A stretch of 64,000 nucleotides of DNA, taken from the NCBI GenBank assembly GCA_964619555.1, contig CAZUDV010000005.1, positions 246,839 to 310,838 on the forward strand. The letters run 5' to 3'. Below are positions 16,980 to 24,579 of this stretch, one piece after another. How positions within the stretch are numbered: position 1 is the first letter of the stretch; the number at the start of each line of letters is the position of its first letter. Both the position numbers and the translations under genes were made by a program. A model generated the notes under the pieces. That model was not told where the DNA came from. It worked only from the letters and a program-made list of their open reading frames with translations, and ran no database searches. This stretch comes from JAGOPY01 sp964619555. GTDB lineage: Bacteria > Bacteroidota > Bacteroidia > Bacteroidales > JAGOPY01.

Positions 16980-17017
16980 GGCCCCGGTCATGCTGATGCA
17001 TCTGCCGGGGTCTTTAG
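16980..17017 (+). terminator. intra-operon hairpin, possible attenuator
   Basis: GGCCCCGG and CCGGGGTC arms separated by a short loop, followed by TTTA. The T tract is weak. It may lower expression of the transpeptidase genes relative to the lipoprotein, or stabilise the upstream mRNA end. Confidence 0.45.
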
Positions 17018-17040
17018 TAATTAAAAAAAAGGAAAAATTC

Positions 17041-18168
17041 ATGAGGACGAAAAAAGGCAGAAGAAGATTGAGAAGGCTGATTGCAACAGTGATAGCTCTT
17101 TCCTTTTTTACCCTGGCTGTATTCGGGGTACTGCTTTTATCCTCAGCCAAACCTCCGCTGGACGTTGTAAACCAGTGCCAGTATGAGATCAGTCGTGCCC
17201 GCGATGCCGAAGCTGCCAAATATGCCGCGGAGACCCTCCTGGAAGCTGAAAGCAAATACGATCTCGCTATTAACGAATGGAAATACCAGAACGAAAGACT
17301 TTTCTTTGTCCGCCGTTATCAAAAAATGATCGGCCTGGCCATGGATGCTTCGGCAAAAGCCAGGGAAGCCACCGAACAGGCCATGCATGTGAAAGATTCA
17401 CTGGAATCAGATCTTGCTTCGAAACTGAAAGTTGTTGAGCACAAAGTCGAACACTATGAAGACTATTATGCTCACCTGCCATTGTCGGGTACAACCCGGC
17501 AAAACTTCACCTCAGCCAAGCTCCGGTACCTGGAATCCAAAGAAGCATATGAAAGAGGTGATTATAAGCAGGTTAGCATAAACCTCGAAATTGCCAGCCA
17601 ATTAATTACCAAATCCGTCAACGAAGCCCATACATTTTTATCGGATTATTTCAAAGACCTGTCCAAATGGCGGAGATGGGCTGATGAAACCATTGCCTGG
17701 TCCAGGAAAAACAATGCGCATGCCATTCTTGTCGATAAATTCGCTCACAGGTTATATGTATATCATGGAGGCAAGCTGAAGAGAGAATTTAAAGCGGAAC
17801 TGGGGCCTTACTGGATAGGTGCCAAGCAATTCCGGGGAGATAAAGCTACACCGGAAGGCAAATATCATGTTACAAAAAAGAAGAGCCGACGGGAAACAAA
17901 ATATTACAAAGCATTGTTGATTAATTATCCGAATGAAGAAGACAAGGCCCGTTATAATACCAATGTGAAAAATGGAAAGATCCCCCGAAGGGGTATTGGC
18001 AACCTTATCGAAATTCACGGGGACGGGGGCAAAGGCATGAATTGGACCGATGGTTGCGTTGCACTGACCAACGAGGACATGGACCGCCTGTTTGAAATGT
18101 GCGGACCCGGCACCCCGGTCACCATTGTCGGCTCGATGAAAAGCCTTCAGGAAGTTAACGGATTTTAA
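17041..18168 (+). CDS. membrane-anchored L,D-transpeptidase (YkuD) with N-terminal helical domain
   Basis: A protein of 376 residues from ATG 17041. A basic N-terminus (KKGRRRLRRL) and one membrane helix (about 12-35) place the rest in the periplasm. Residues about 40-215 are helical and homologous to the upstream lipoprotein. The C-terminal YkuD domain starts near HAILVDKFAHRLYVY and carries the catalytic block IEIHGDGGKGMNWTDGCVAL: catalytic Cys present, with Asp where the SHGC motif usually has His. YkuD enzymes make 3-3 peptidoglycan crosslinks or attach lipoproteins to meso-diaminopimelate. The shared domain suggests it docks with the lipoprotein. An earlier start at 16990 would lie in the hairpin region and is less likely. 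Confidence 0.88.
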   Translation: MRTKKGRRRLRRLIATVIALSFFTLAVFGVLLLSSAKPPLDVVNQCQYEISRARDAEAAKYAAETLLEAESKYDLAINEWKYQNERLFFVRRYQKMIGLAMDASAKAREATEQAMHVKDSLESDLASKLKVVEHKVEHYEDYYAHLPLSGTTRQNFTSAKLRYLESKEAYERGDYKQVSINLEIASQLITKSVNEAHTFLSDYFKDLSKWRRWADETIAWSRKNNAHAILVDKFAHRLYVYHGGKLKREFKAELGPYWIGAKQFRGDKATPEGKYHVTKKKSRRETKYYKALLINYPNEEDKARYNTNVKNGKIPRRGIGNLIEIHGDGGKGMNWTDGCVALTNEDMDRLFEMCGPGTPVTIVGSMKSLQEVNGF

Positions 18169-18199
18169 TCTACATTTGAACCACAGGATTTAGATAATT

Positions 18200-18949
18200 A
18201 TGCAGGAAAGAACTTCAGAGTGGGACATGACAGTTGAGCAGCAAACAGCACCGGATCGTCCTTCAATTGGCCATACATTTCTCAAGGTAATGGTCGTCTT
18301 CTTTTTTGGCATTCTCTTTTCTTTATTGCTGGCCTGGCCGGTTTTCACCAATTTCAGCAAGATCCAGGAAATGGCTCTCAAATTCAAACCCAAAGCTGAA
18401 TTAAAGGCTACTGCTGCCAGGATCGGGGTTGAAAACCTCGGGACTTACAAATCAACATTGGAGAAGGAGCTTGCCGACATCAATAAAAAACTGGAATCTT
18501 TCAAGCCCAAGGGTTATTATCTGATTGTGAACACCACCGGTAATGATTTCACCCTGATGAACGGAAATGAAGTTAAGCTGACGGGACAGTGTTCCACGGG
18601 AAGTTACACGGTGCTGCAGGCCGGAGAAAAGAAGCAATGGATATTTGCTACTCCCAGAGGCCAGTTCAAGGTAAGAAACAAAAAAACAGAACCGGTCTGG
18701 AAAAAGCCGGACTGGGCATTTGTAGAAGAAGGCAAACCAGTTCCTTCTGCCAATCATCCTTCGAGATTTGAGTATAATGTGCTGGGTGATTATGCCATGG
18801 AACTTGGCCAGGGTTACATGATCCATGGAACGCTGTATAAGAGATTCCTGGGACTGCCTGTTACACATGGCTGTATCCGCATGGGCGACGACGATCTTGA
18901 GACTGTTTATAAATCTATGCAAATAGGCTCAAAAGTCTATATTTATTAA
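18200..18949 (+). CDS. L,D-transpeptidase (YkuD), membrane anchored
   Basis: A protein of 249 residues with one membrane helix (about 29-50), a coiled linker and a YkuD domain. The catalytic motif is canonical: YMIHGTLYKRF then GLPVTHGCIRMGDDDLE (His and Cys in place). It acts in the periplasm on peptidoglycan stems. It starts 31 bp after the first transpeptidase and precedes the next gene by 13 bp, so all are in the sigma-54 operon. Two dissimilar YkuD enzymes side by side could divide crosslinking and lipoprotein attachment, as the E. coli paralogues do; this division is inference. Confidence 0.92.
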   Translation: MQERTSEWDMTVEQQTAPDRPSIGHTFLKVMVVFFFGILFSLLLAWPVFTNFSKIQEMALKFKPKAELKATAARIGVENLGTYKSTLEKELADINKKLESFKPKGYYLIVNTTGNDFTLMNGNEVKLTGQCSTGSYTVLQAGEKKQWIFATPRGQFKVRNKKTEPVWKKPDWAFVEEGKPVPSANHPSRFEYNVLGDYAMELGQGYMIHGTLYKRFLGLPVTHGCIRMGDDDLETVYKSMQIGSKVYIY

Positions 18950-18962
18950 CCAATCCAACAGA

Positions 18963-19835
18963 ATGAGCCATACGGACTTAAGAAACGGTCATGCCGATAA
19001 GAACCGCCGAAAAGGCGGCATTGGGGGATTTTTCAGATGGTTTGGGCGGAACCGCAGGATACAGGTGATCTTCCTGTTACTGGTAATCTCTTTACCGGTA
19101 TTTATGGTAATTTATGGAATAATCCTGCCTGCCAGGAACTATAAACCCAGCACAGCGACAGGGACCTCATCGATAGAGCCAGGCCAAAACGGTAATGTCA
19201 GCCTGTCAGGTGAAGCTGAAGCTGCTGTTAGAACGATCATACGACTGGAAAATGAGAAGGCCTACCAGGCAGCCAGGCTATCTTTGTCGGGCAAAGATTC
19301 GGTTTATTTTGTACTGAGCATTCCTGATAGCGCCATTATACTTGAAATTAAAGGGGTACCTGTCAGGGTGAATAAATTTGCCGGGTTTGAGATCAGTAAC
19401 CGGTTTGCCCTGATCAGCCATGAAAATCTGCTTCCCTGGATTTCGGAACCCTTTTTACTGGAAAGGGATCTTTCGACCATTCCAAAATCTCCGATAGTGG
19501 TGAAGCAAGCGCCAAAGGATACAGTCGAGGCACAGAAGGCTTCGACTGCACCGGCTCCACCGGATTCGACAGACGTTTATTACACCTTATATTTTGACCG
19601 GAATTTGGTGATTGAAGTGGAACAGGCCAATCCACAAGGCAAGGGCAACATTCAAAAAGTCCAGGATTATCTTGATTTCAAGAGAAAAGAAGACCGCATG
19701 TCGGTCATTCAGACTTTAAAGAATCCCCAGCAGGTCAATCAGCCTTTACAGATCCGGATCGTATTGAACGCTGATGATGCCAAAGCCATTTTCAGGGCCA
19801 TTCCGGAGAATTCTCATCTTATTTTAAGGTTATAG
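18963..19835 (+). CDS. uncharacterised single-pass membrane protein of the L,D-transpeptidase operon
   Basis: A protein of 290 residues with a basic cytoplasmic start (NRRKGGIGG), one membrane helix (about 37-58) and an extracytoplasmic domain rich in beta-strand-like segments, divided by a Pro/Ala/Ser linker (about 180-200). No family is recognised. It lies 13 bp behind the second transpeptidase and ends the operon: a repeat palindrome and a new promoter follow. It probably takes part in the same envelope process, perhaps as a partner or regulator of the transpeptidases. Confidence 0.7.
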   Translation: MSHTDLRNGHADKNRRKGGIGGFFRWFGRNRRIQVIFLLLVISLPVFMVIYGIILPARNYKPSTATGTSSIEPGQNGNVSLSGEAEAAVRTIIRLENEKAYQAARLSLSGKDSVYFVLSIPDSAIILEIKGVPVRVNKFAGFEISNRFALISHENLLPWISEPFLLERDLSTIPKSPIVVKQAPKDTVEAQKASTAPAPPDSTDVYYTLYFDRNLVIEVEQANPQGKGNIQKVQDYLDFKRKEDRMSVIQTLKNPQQVNQPLQIRIVLNADDAKAIFRAIPENSHLILRL

Positions 19836-19909
19836 GGGATTACATTACAAAATCATAGGGCAACGGCGTTTTTAGTCGGAAACGCTGTGTTCATAAGCTT
19901 TTGAAACAT

Positions 19910-19933
19910 GTACTACCACTATAGTGGTAGTAC
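19910..19933. repeat. palindrome family A copy 1 (CTACCACTATAGTGGTAG core)
   Basis: Perfect 24-bp palindrome followed by a T run. It is one of seven copies in the window and lies 36 bases upstream of the TATATTTA element. Confidence 0.9.
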
Positions 19934-19969
19934 GTTTTTTTATATCCCCCTGCATTCTGAAAAAATCCC

Positions 19970-19977
19970 TATATTTA
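19970..19977 (+). promoter_or_regulatory. -7 element TATATTTA
   Basis: Near-consensus TAnnTTTR downstream of palindrome A. It implies that translation of the carboxylase gene starts after 19984. Confidence 0.45.
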
Positions 19978-20021
19978 AACGCGAATTTACCCAGTTACCT
20001 AAATCTTTAATACCTTCTGCC

Positions 20022-21629
20022 TTGTTTCGTATTGAATCTAAAATTGATCCAAATTCCCCGGAATTTCAAAACAACAAATCCCAATTCCTCAAAATCCTGG
20101 AAGAATACCGCGCAATCCTTAATAAAATAAGGCATGGCGCCCCTCCAAAAGCGATTGAAAGACACAAACAGAGAGGTAAACTGCTGGCCAGGGAACGGAT
20201 TGACCTGCTGATCGATCCCAATACTCCTTTCCTTGAACTTTCGCCGATGGCCGCATATGGTGAATATGACAACCAGTTTCCCTCTGCAGGAATTATAACT
20301 GGAATTGGTGTTATCCATGGCCGGGAAGCCCTTATCATTGCCAATGATGCCACTATCAAGGGAGGTACCTATGTCAAAGAAACCATTACCAAGCATGTCA
20401 GGGCTCAGCAAATAGCCATGGATAACCATCTCCCATGCGTATATATGGTAGACTCCGGTGGAATCTTCCTCCCGGAACAATCGAAAGTCTTTGCCGACAG
20501 GTTTCATTTCGGCCGCTTCTTCTACAACCAGGCCAGGCTCTCCGCCATGGGCGTGCCTCAGATAGCCATTGTGATGGGTTTTTGTACTGCAGGAGGAGCA
20601 TACGTACCGGCCATGAGCGACGAAACCATCATTGTCAAGGAGCAGGGCACAATTTATATTGGTGGCCCTCCCCTGGTAAAAGCCGCTACAGGAGAAGTCG
20701 TTACACCGGAAGAACTCGGAGGTGCATATGTCCATACATCTATCTCAGGTGTGGCCGACCACCTGGCAGAAAACGACCGTCATGCCATTCAGATCTGCCG
20801 GAATATCTTCCAGACGCTGGAGAAAAAAGACCGGCAAATCCTGGAGACAAGCCCCATCGAAGAACCCTACTATGATCCGGAAGATCTATATGGCATTGCC
20901 CCTATCGACTTCAAGAAACCTGTGGATGCCCATGAGATCATTGCCCGAATAGTCGATGGCAGTAAGTTCCAGGAATTTAAAACACGCTATGCCCCGACCC
21001 TGGTGACCGGATTCGCCAATATCATGGGATATCCCGTTGGAATTCTTGCCAACAATGGCGTCCTGTTTTCAGAATCATCACTGAAAGGTGCCCATTTTAT
21101 CGAGCTGTGCACCCAGCGCAAGGTACCGATCCTTTTCCTGCAAAACATCACCGGGTTCATCGTCGGAAAACAGTATGAACACGGTGGAATTGCCAAAGAT
21201 GGCGCCAAGTTCGTGCATGCTGTGGCCAATGCCGAAGTGCCAAAGTTCACGGTTGTTTTCGGTGGTTCATTCGGTGCCGGAAATTATGCCATGGCAGGCC
21301 GAGGATATGACCCCAGGCTGCTGTTCATGTGGCCCAACTCCCGGATCTCCGTCATGGGCGGTGAACAGGCCTCGCACGTCCTGATACAGGTTAAGGAGGA
21401 GCAACTTAAGGCTCAGGGACAGGAGATGAATCCGGAGGAGCGGGAAAAACTCAGGACCGAGATCCTAAAGAAATACGATGAGGAAGGATCACCGTACTTC
21501 AGTACTTCAAGATTGTGGGACGACGGCATCATCGATCCGGTGGATACCCGTAAATACATCGCTATGGGCGTTGCCGCATCACTAAATTGCAAATTCCCGG
21601 ATACCAGGTATGGGGTGTTCAGAATGTAG
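20022..21629 (+). CDS. mccB: methylcrotonyl-CoA carboxylase, carboxyltransferase (beta) subunit
   Basis: Transfers the carboxyl group from biotin to 3-methylcrotonyl-CoA in leucine degradation. The carboxyltransferase motifs are clear: PCVYMVDSGG, MGFCTAGGAYVPAMSDE, GTIYIGGPPLVKAATGE, GVLFSESSLKGAHFIELC and MGGEQASHVL. The frame is open back to an ATG at 19908, but that lies in a repeat palindrome upstream of the promoter-like TATATTTA. TTG 20022 gives 535 residues beginning at the family's usual N-terminus (RIESKIDPNS), so I prefer it. Partner genes are the alpha subunit at 24580 and the hydratase at 23703. A propionyl- or geranyl-CoA carboxylase role is less likely, given these neighbours. 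Confidence 0.93.
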   Translation: MFRIESKIDPNSPEFQNNKSQFLKILEEYRAILNKIRHGAPPKAIERHKQRGKLLARERIDLLIDPNTPFLELSPMAAYGEYDNQFPSAGIITGIGVIHGREALIIANDATIKGGTYVKETITKHVRAQQIAMDNHLPCVYMVDSGGIFLPEQSKVFADRFHFGRFFYNQARLSAMGVPQIAIVMGFCTAGGAYVPAMSDETIIVKEQGTIYIGGPPLVKAATGEVVTPEELGGAYVHTSISGVADHLAENDRHAIQICRNIFQTLEKKDRQILETSPIEEPYYDPEDLYGIAPIDFKKPVDAHEIIARIVDGSKFQEFKTRYAPTLVTGFANIMGYPVGILANNGVLFSESSLKGAHFIELCTQRKVPILFLQNITGFIVGKQYEHGGIAKDGAKFVHAVANAEVPKFTVVFGGSFGAGNYAMAGRGYDPRLLFMWPNSRISVMGGEQASHVLIQVKEEQLKAQGQEMNPEEREKLRTEILKKYDEEGSPYFSTSRLWDDGIIDPVDTRKYIAMGVAASLNCKFPDTRYGVFRM

Positions 21630-21682
21630 GATTAAATCAAAGCGTCAGGTTTAAGTTGGGGTACTTTATAATTTGAAGAATA

Positions 21683-23416
21683 TTGCTGATTTATCCTTAT
21701 AAACCTTTAAATACAACCTGGCTCAAAGCTTCAGTCATCGGTAGCCTTTGGGCTGCTTTTGAAATCATTGTCGGCAGCTTTCTTCATAATTTACATCTGC
21801 CATTTTCCGGCACTTTCCTGGGAGCTTTCAGCGTTTTTCTTCTTATCGCTTTCTTTCAGGTTTGGGACGATAAAGGGGTCCTGCTCAGGGCCGGGATCAT
21901 ATGCGCCCTGATGAAATCCCTGTCTCCAAGCGCTGTCATTCTGGGTCCAATGATCGGCATATTCACTGAAGCACTGATCATCTGGCTTATGATTGCAGTA
22001 TCAGGTAAAAACCTTATCGCTTATATTCTCGGAGGCAGCCTGGCAGTAGCCAGCGCCCTGCTACACAAAATTGTAAGCCTTCTGATCCTTTATGGATTAG
22101 ATCTGGTAAAAATATTCGAAGGCGTATATTATTGGGCCGCCAAACAACTTCGGATGGAGGATATACCTCCGGGACGCTTGATACTCGGCATATTACTGAT
22201 CTACTTATCGGTAGGAGGCATTGCAGCTTTATTGGGGTATTTGGCTGGAAAAAGATATCGGGGGGGGACCCCCCAGGGGTTTAAACCCTTGGAGGGTTCT
22301 TTCACGCCCCGTAACGAACTCTTCTCCCTTTCAACCAAACGACATTACTCGATCCTGCTGTTAATCAGCCATCTGATAATAATCATCATTTGCCTCTGGC
22401 TTCTCAATAAAAGCAGTTTCTATATCTATCTGCCTGCCAGTGCAATTTATCTCACAAGCTGTTCATTCTGGTACAGAAAATCCCTTCAGTATTTTAAAAA
22501 GATTGGATTTTGGTTACAGTTCTTCCTGATTACTTTCATCGCTGCCTTTTTACTGGAAAGCTATTCGGCAGGACAATTCTTTAGTTGGAACGGATTGATA
22601 ATCGGCCTGAAAATGAACCTGAGGGCTATCATTATCATGGTTGGTTTCACCGCCATCAGTGCTGAAATGAAAAACCCCCTGATCCGTTCACTGATGTATG
22701 ACAAAGGACTGGCCAATCTGTACCAGTCCCTCAGCCTTGCCTTCTCAGCCTTACCCGAAATCGTATCCGGAATGCCTGGTATTAAATTACTTATCCGGGA
22801 AAGAAAGACGTTTATGAATTACCTGTTCAATATGTCAGATCATCTATTGGCGAGATTTGATATAGAATTGAAAACAAGGCCTGATATCATCATCATTACC
22901 GGAGATGTCGGTGCCGGAAAAACAACTTTTGTGGAAGCCTTAACAAAGCTCCTGATACACAATGAATTTAAAATCAATGGATTCACCGCTCCGGGCATTT
23001 TCAGTGACGGAACCAAGAAAGGTTTTTTTCTCAGAGACCTGTCAAGCCATCATACCTACCCGCTGGCATCCAAAACCGAAAAAGATGGATGGATACGTTA
23101 CGGCCACTATTATTTTGATACCGGTGTCATCAGAATTGGGAATGAATTATTGGTGCAGACCTGTCCTGATAAAACGGACCTGGTTGTAATCGATGAGGTC
23201 GGCCCACTGGAAATGAGCGATCAAGGCTGGGCACCGGCCGTTGATTTTCTTTGCAGGGAAATACGTATTCCTCAACTCTGGGTCGTGAGAAAATCTTTGG
23301 TGAAGAAAGCATCCAGGAAATGGAATGTCGGAGATGTCTATGTATTTGACATTAAAGAAGTAACTATGGATGACGTTTTCAGGACGTTACTGAAAATTCA
23401 TTCCAAAAAGCCTTAA
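21683..23416 (+). CDS. membrane (ECF-transporter-like) protein fused to THEP1 NTPase
   Basis: A protein of 577 residues starting at TTG 21683, because no in-frame ATG lies upstream of the first membrane helices. Part 1 (about 1-200) has six helices resembling an ECF S-component-like module. Part 2 (about 220-370) is a second membrane region with an EcfT-like tail (LYQSLSLAFSALPEIVSGMPG). Part 3 (about 395-577) is a THEP1-type nucleoside triphosphatase: Walker A GDVGAGKTTF and Walker B VVIDEVGPLEMSDQGW. THEP1 proteins are normally separate, poorly understood NTPases. A palindromic repeat (22262-22298) encodes part of the linker. It sits inside the leucine-degradation cluster; a vitamin (for example biotin) uptake role would fit but is speculation. 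Confidence 0.75.
   Translation: MLIYPYKPLNTTWLKASVIGSLWAAFEIIVGSFLHNLHLPFSGTFLGAFSVFLLIAFFQVWDDKGVLLRAGIICALMKSLSPSAVILGPMIGIFTEALIIWLMIAVSGKNLIAYILGGSLAVASALLHKIVSLLILYGLDLVKIFEGVYYWAAKQLRMEDIPPGRLILGILLIYLSVGGIAALLGYLAGKRYRGGTPQGFKPLEGSFTPRNELFSLSTKRHYSILLLISHLIIIIICLWLLNKSSFYIYLPASAIYLTSCSFWYRKSLQYFKKIGFWLQFFLITFIAAFLLESYSAGQFFSWNGLIIGLKMNLRAIIIMVGFTAISAEMKNPLIRSLMYDKGLANLYQSLSLAFSALPEIVSGMPGIKLLIRERKTFMNYLFNMSDHLLARFDIELKTRPDIIIITGDVGAGKTTFVEALTKLLIHNEFKINGFTAPGIFSDGTKKGFFLRDLSSHHTYPLASKTEKDGWIRYGHYYFDTGVIRIGNELLVQTCPDKTDLVVIDEVGPLEMSDQGWAPAVDFLCREIRIPQLWVVRKSLVKKASRKWNVGDVYVFDIKEVTMDDVFRTLLKIHSKKP
22262..22298. repeat. palindromic GGGTTTAAACCC repeat inside the membrane-THEP1 gene
   Basis: CCCCCCAGGGGTTTAAACCC with complementary flanks. 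It encodes GGTPQGFKPLEGS in the linker between the two membrane modules. Confidence 0.75.
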
Positions 23417-23467
23417 AGTCTTGGTAATGACATTTGCTTTTACGATATTTGAAGCGAGGAAGGAGTT

Positions 23468-23620
23468 CGGTTGGCAGTTGGCAGTTGGCAGTTGGCAGTT
23501 GGCAGTTGGCAGTTGGCAGTTCGCAGTTCGCAGTTGGCAGTTGGCAGTTGGCAGTTGGCAGTTCGCAGTTCGCAGTTGGCAGTTGGCAGTTCGCAGTTGG
23601 TAGTTCGCAGTTGGCAATTA
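23468..23620. repeat. heptamer array GTTGGCA/GTTCGCA
   Basis: About 21 consecutive 7-base units in which TTGGCAG and TTCGCAG alternate irregularly. Short readings in several frames on both strands are translation artefacts of the array. Confidence 0.95.
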
Positions 23621-23702
23621 GCTGTTCGAAGGGGGCTGGCGGGTTTTTCGACCAACAAGCTATCTTTCCTTTGCGACTTAATCTCCAAATAATGTCTTCA
23701 TT

Positions 23703-24494
23703 ATGTGCAAATTTGAAACCATAGAATTCGAAAAGTCCGCTGACCTTGGTATCATCTGGCTGAACCGGCCTGAAATTCATAATGCTTTCAATGAAGTGAT
23801 GATCCGGGAGGTGATTGATTGTGTGGAGAAGGTTAACGAAATGGAAGATATCCGCATCGTCATCCTGAGAGGGCGCGGAAAATCTTTCTGTGCCGGAGCT
23901 GACCTTAACTGGATGCGCGGAGTTGCCCGATATACCTTCGAGCAGAATTTCAATGAAAGTCTGAACCTGTCGAAATGCTTCTTCACCCTGTACACCTGCA
24001 AAAAACCTACTATTGCCGTGGTTCACGGTGCCGCTATCGGAGGCGCGAATGGTTTGCTGGCGGCCTGCGATATCGCCATTGCCGATGACAACACCACCTT
24101 TTCACTGAGTGAAGTCAAGATCGGAGTGGTCCCTGCATGCATTAGTCCTTACGTGACCAAGCGCGTCGGCGAATATGGCTCCCGAGAACTGATGCTTACC
24201 GGTCGCCGGATTAAAGGGAAAGAAGCGGAGCATTACAGACTGGTCAACAAATCGCTTCCTGCAGAAGAATTGGAAGGATATCTGCAAACCATCACTGATC
24301 TTTTAAGGACCAGCGGACCAAAGGCAATGAGCCACTGCAAAAACCTGATCTTTAACATCTCCAATAAAGAATCCCTGGAACAGGCCCTGGAATCCACCGC
24401 CAGGATGATAGCGGAGATAAGGGCCAGTGAGGAAGGACAAGAGGGAATGGCGGCGTTTTTGGAGAAACGCAAGCCCAAATGGATTGACAACTAA
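23703..24494 (+). CDS. methylglutaconyl-CoA hydratase (enoyl-CoA hydratase family)
   Basis: A protein of 263 residues of the crotonase fold. The oxyanion-hole segments are CAGADLNWM (about 62-70) and HGAAIGGANGLLAACDIAIA (about 107-126), with the catalytic region FSLSEVKIGVVPACISPYV. It hydrates 3-methylglutaconyl-CoA to HMG-CoA, linking methylcrotonyl-CoA carboxylase (20022, 24580) to HMG-CoA lyase (4138). The assignment within the crotonase family rests on this neighbourhood; general enoyl-CoA hydratase activity is possible. Confidence 0.85.
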   Translation: MCKFETIEFEKSADLGIIWLNRPEIHNAFNEVMIREVIDCVEKVNEMEDIRIVILRGRGKSFCAGADLNWMRGVARYTFEQNFNESLNLSKCFFTLYTCKKPTIAVVHGAAIGGANGLLAACDIAIADDNTTFSLSEVKIGVVPACISPYVTKRVGEYGSRELMLTGRRIKGKEAEHYRLVNKSLPAEELEGYLQTITDLLRTSGPKAMSHCKNLIFNISNKESLEQALESTARMIAEIRASEEGQEGMAAFLEKRKPKWIDN

Positions 24495-24579
24495 TTTTGA
24501 GTTCTAATTTAGGATTTTGAATTATCCCATAACCTTAACTCAATTTCCAAAACTCAAAAACCGACATTAAAATAAACGT

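Noticed and set aside
23468..23620. Possible CRISPR array
   Set aside because: Units are 7 bases, contiguous and without unique spacers, and no cas genes are present.
23387..23724. Several overlapping open readings on both strands full of TANCQLPTANCQL or SWQLAVGSWQL
   Set aside because: They are translations of the 7-base repeat array, open in most frames because 21-base periods contain no stop; not genes.
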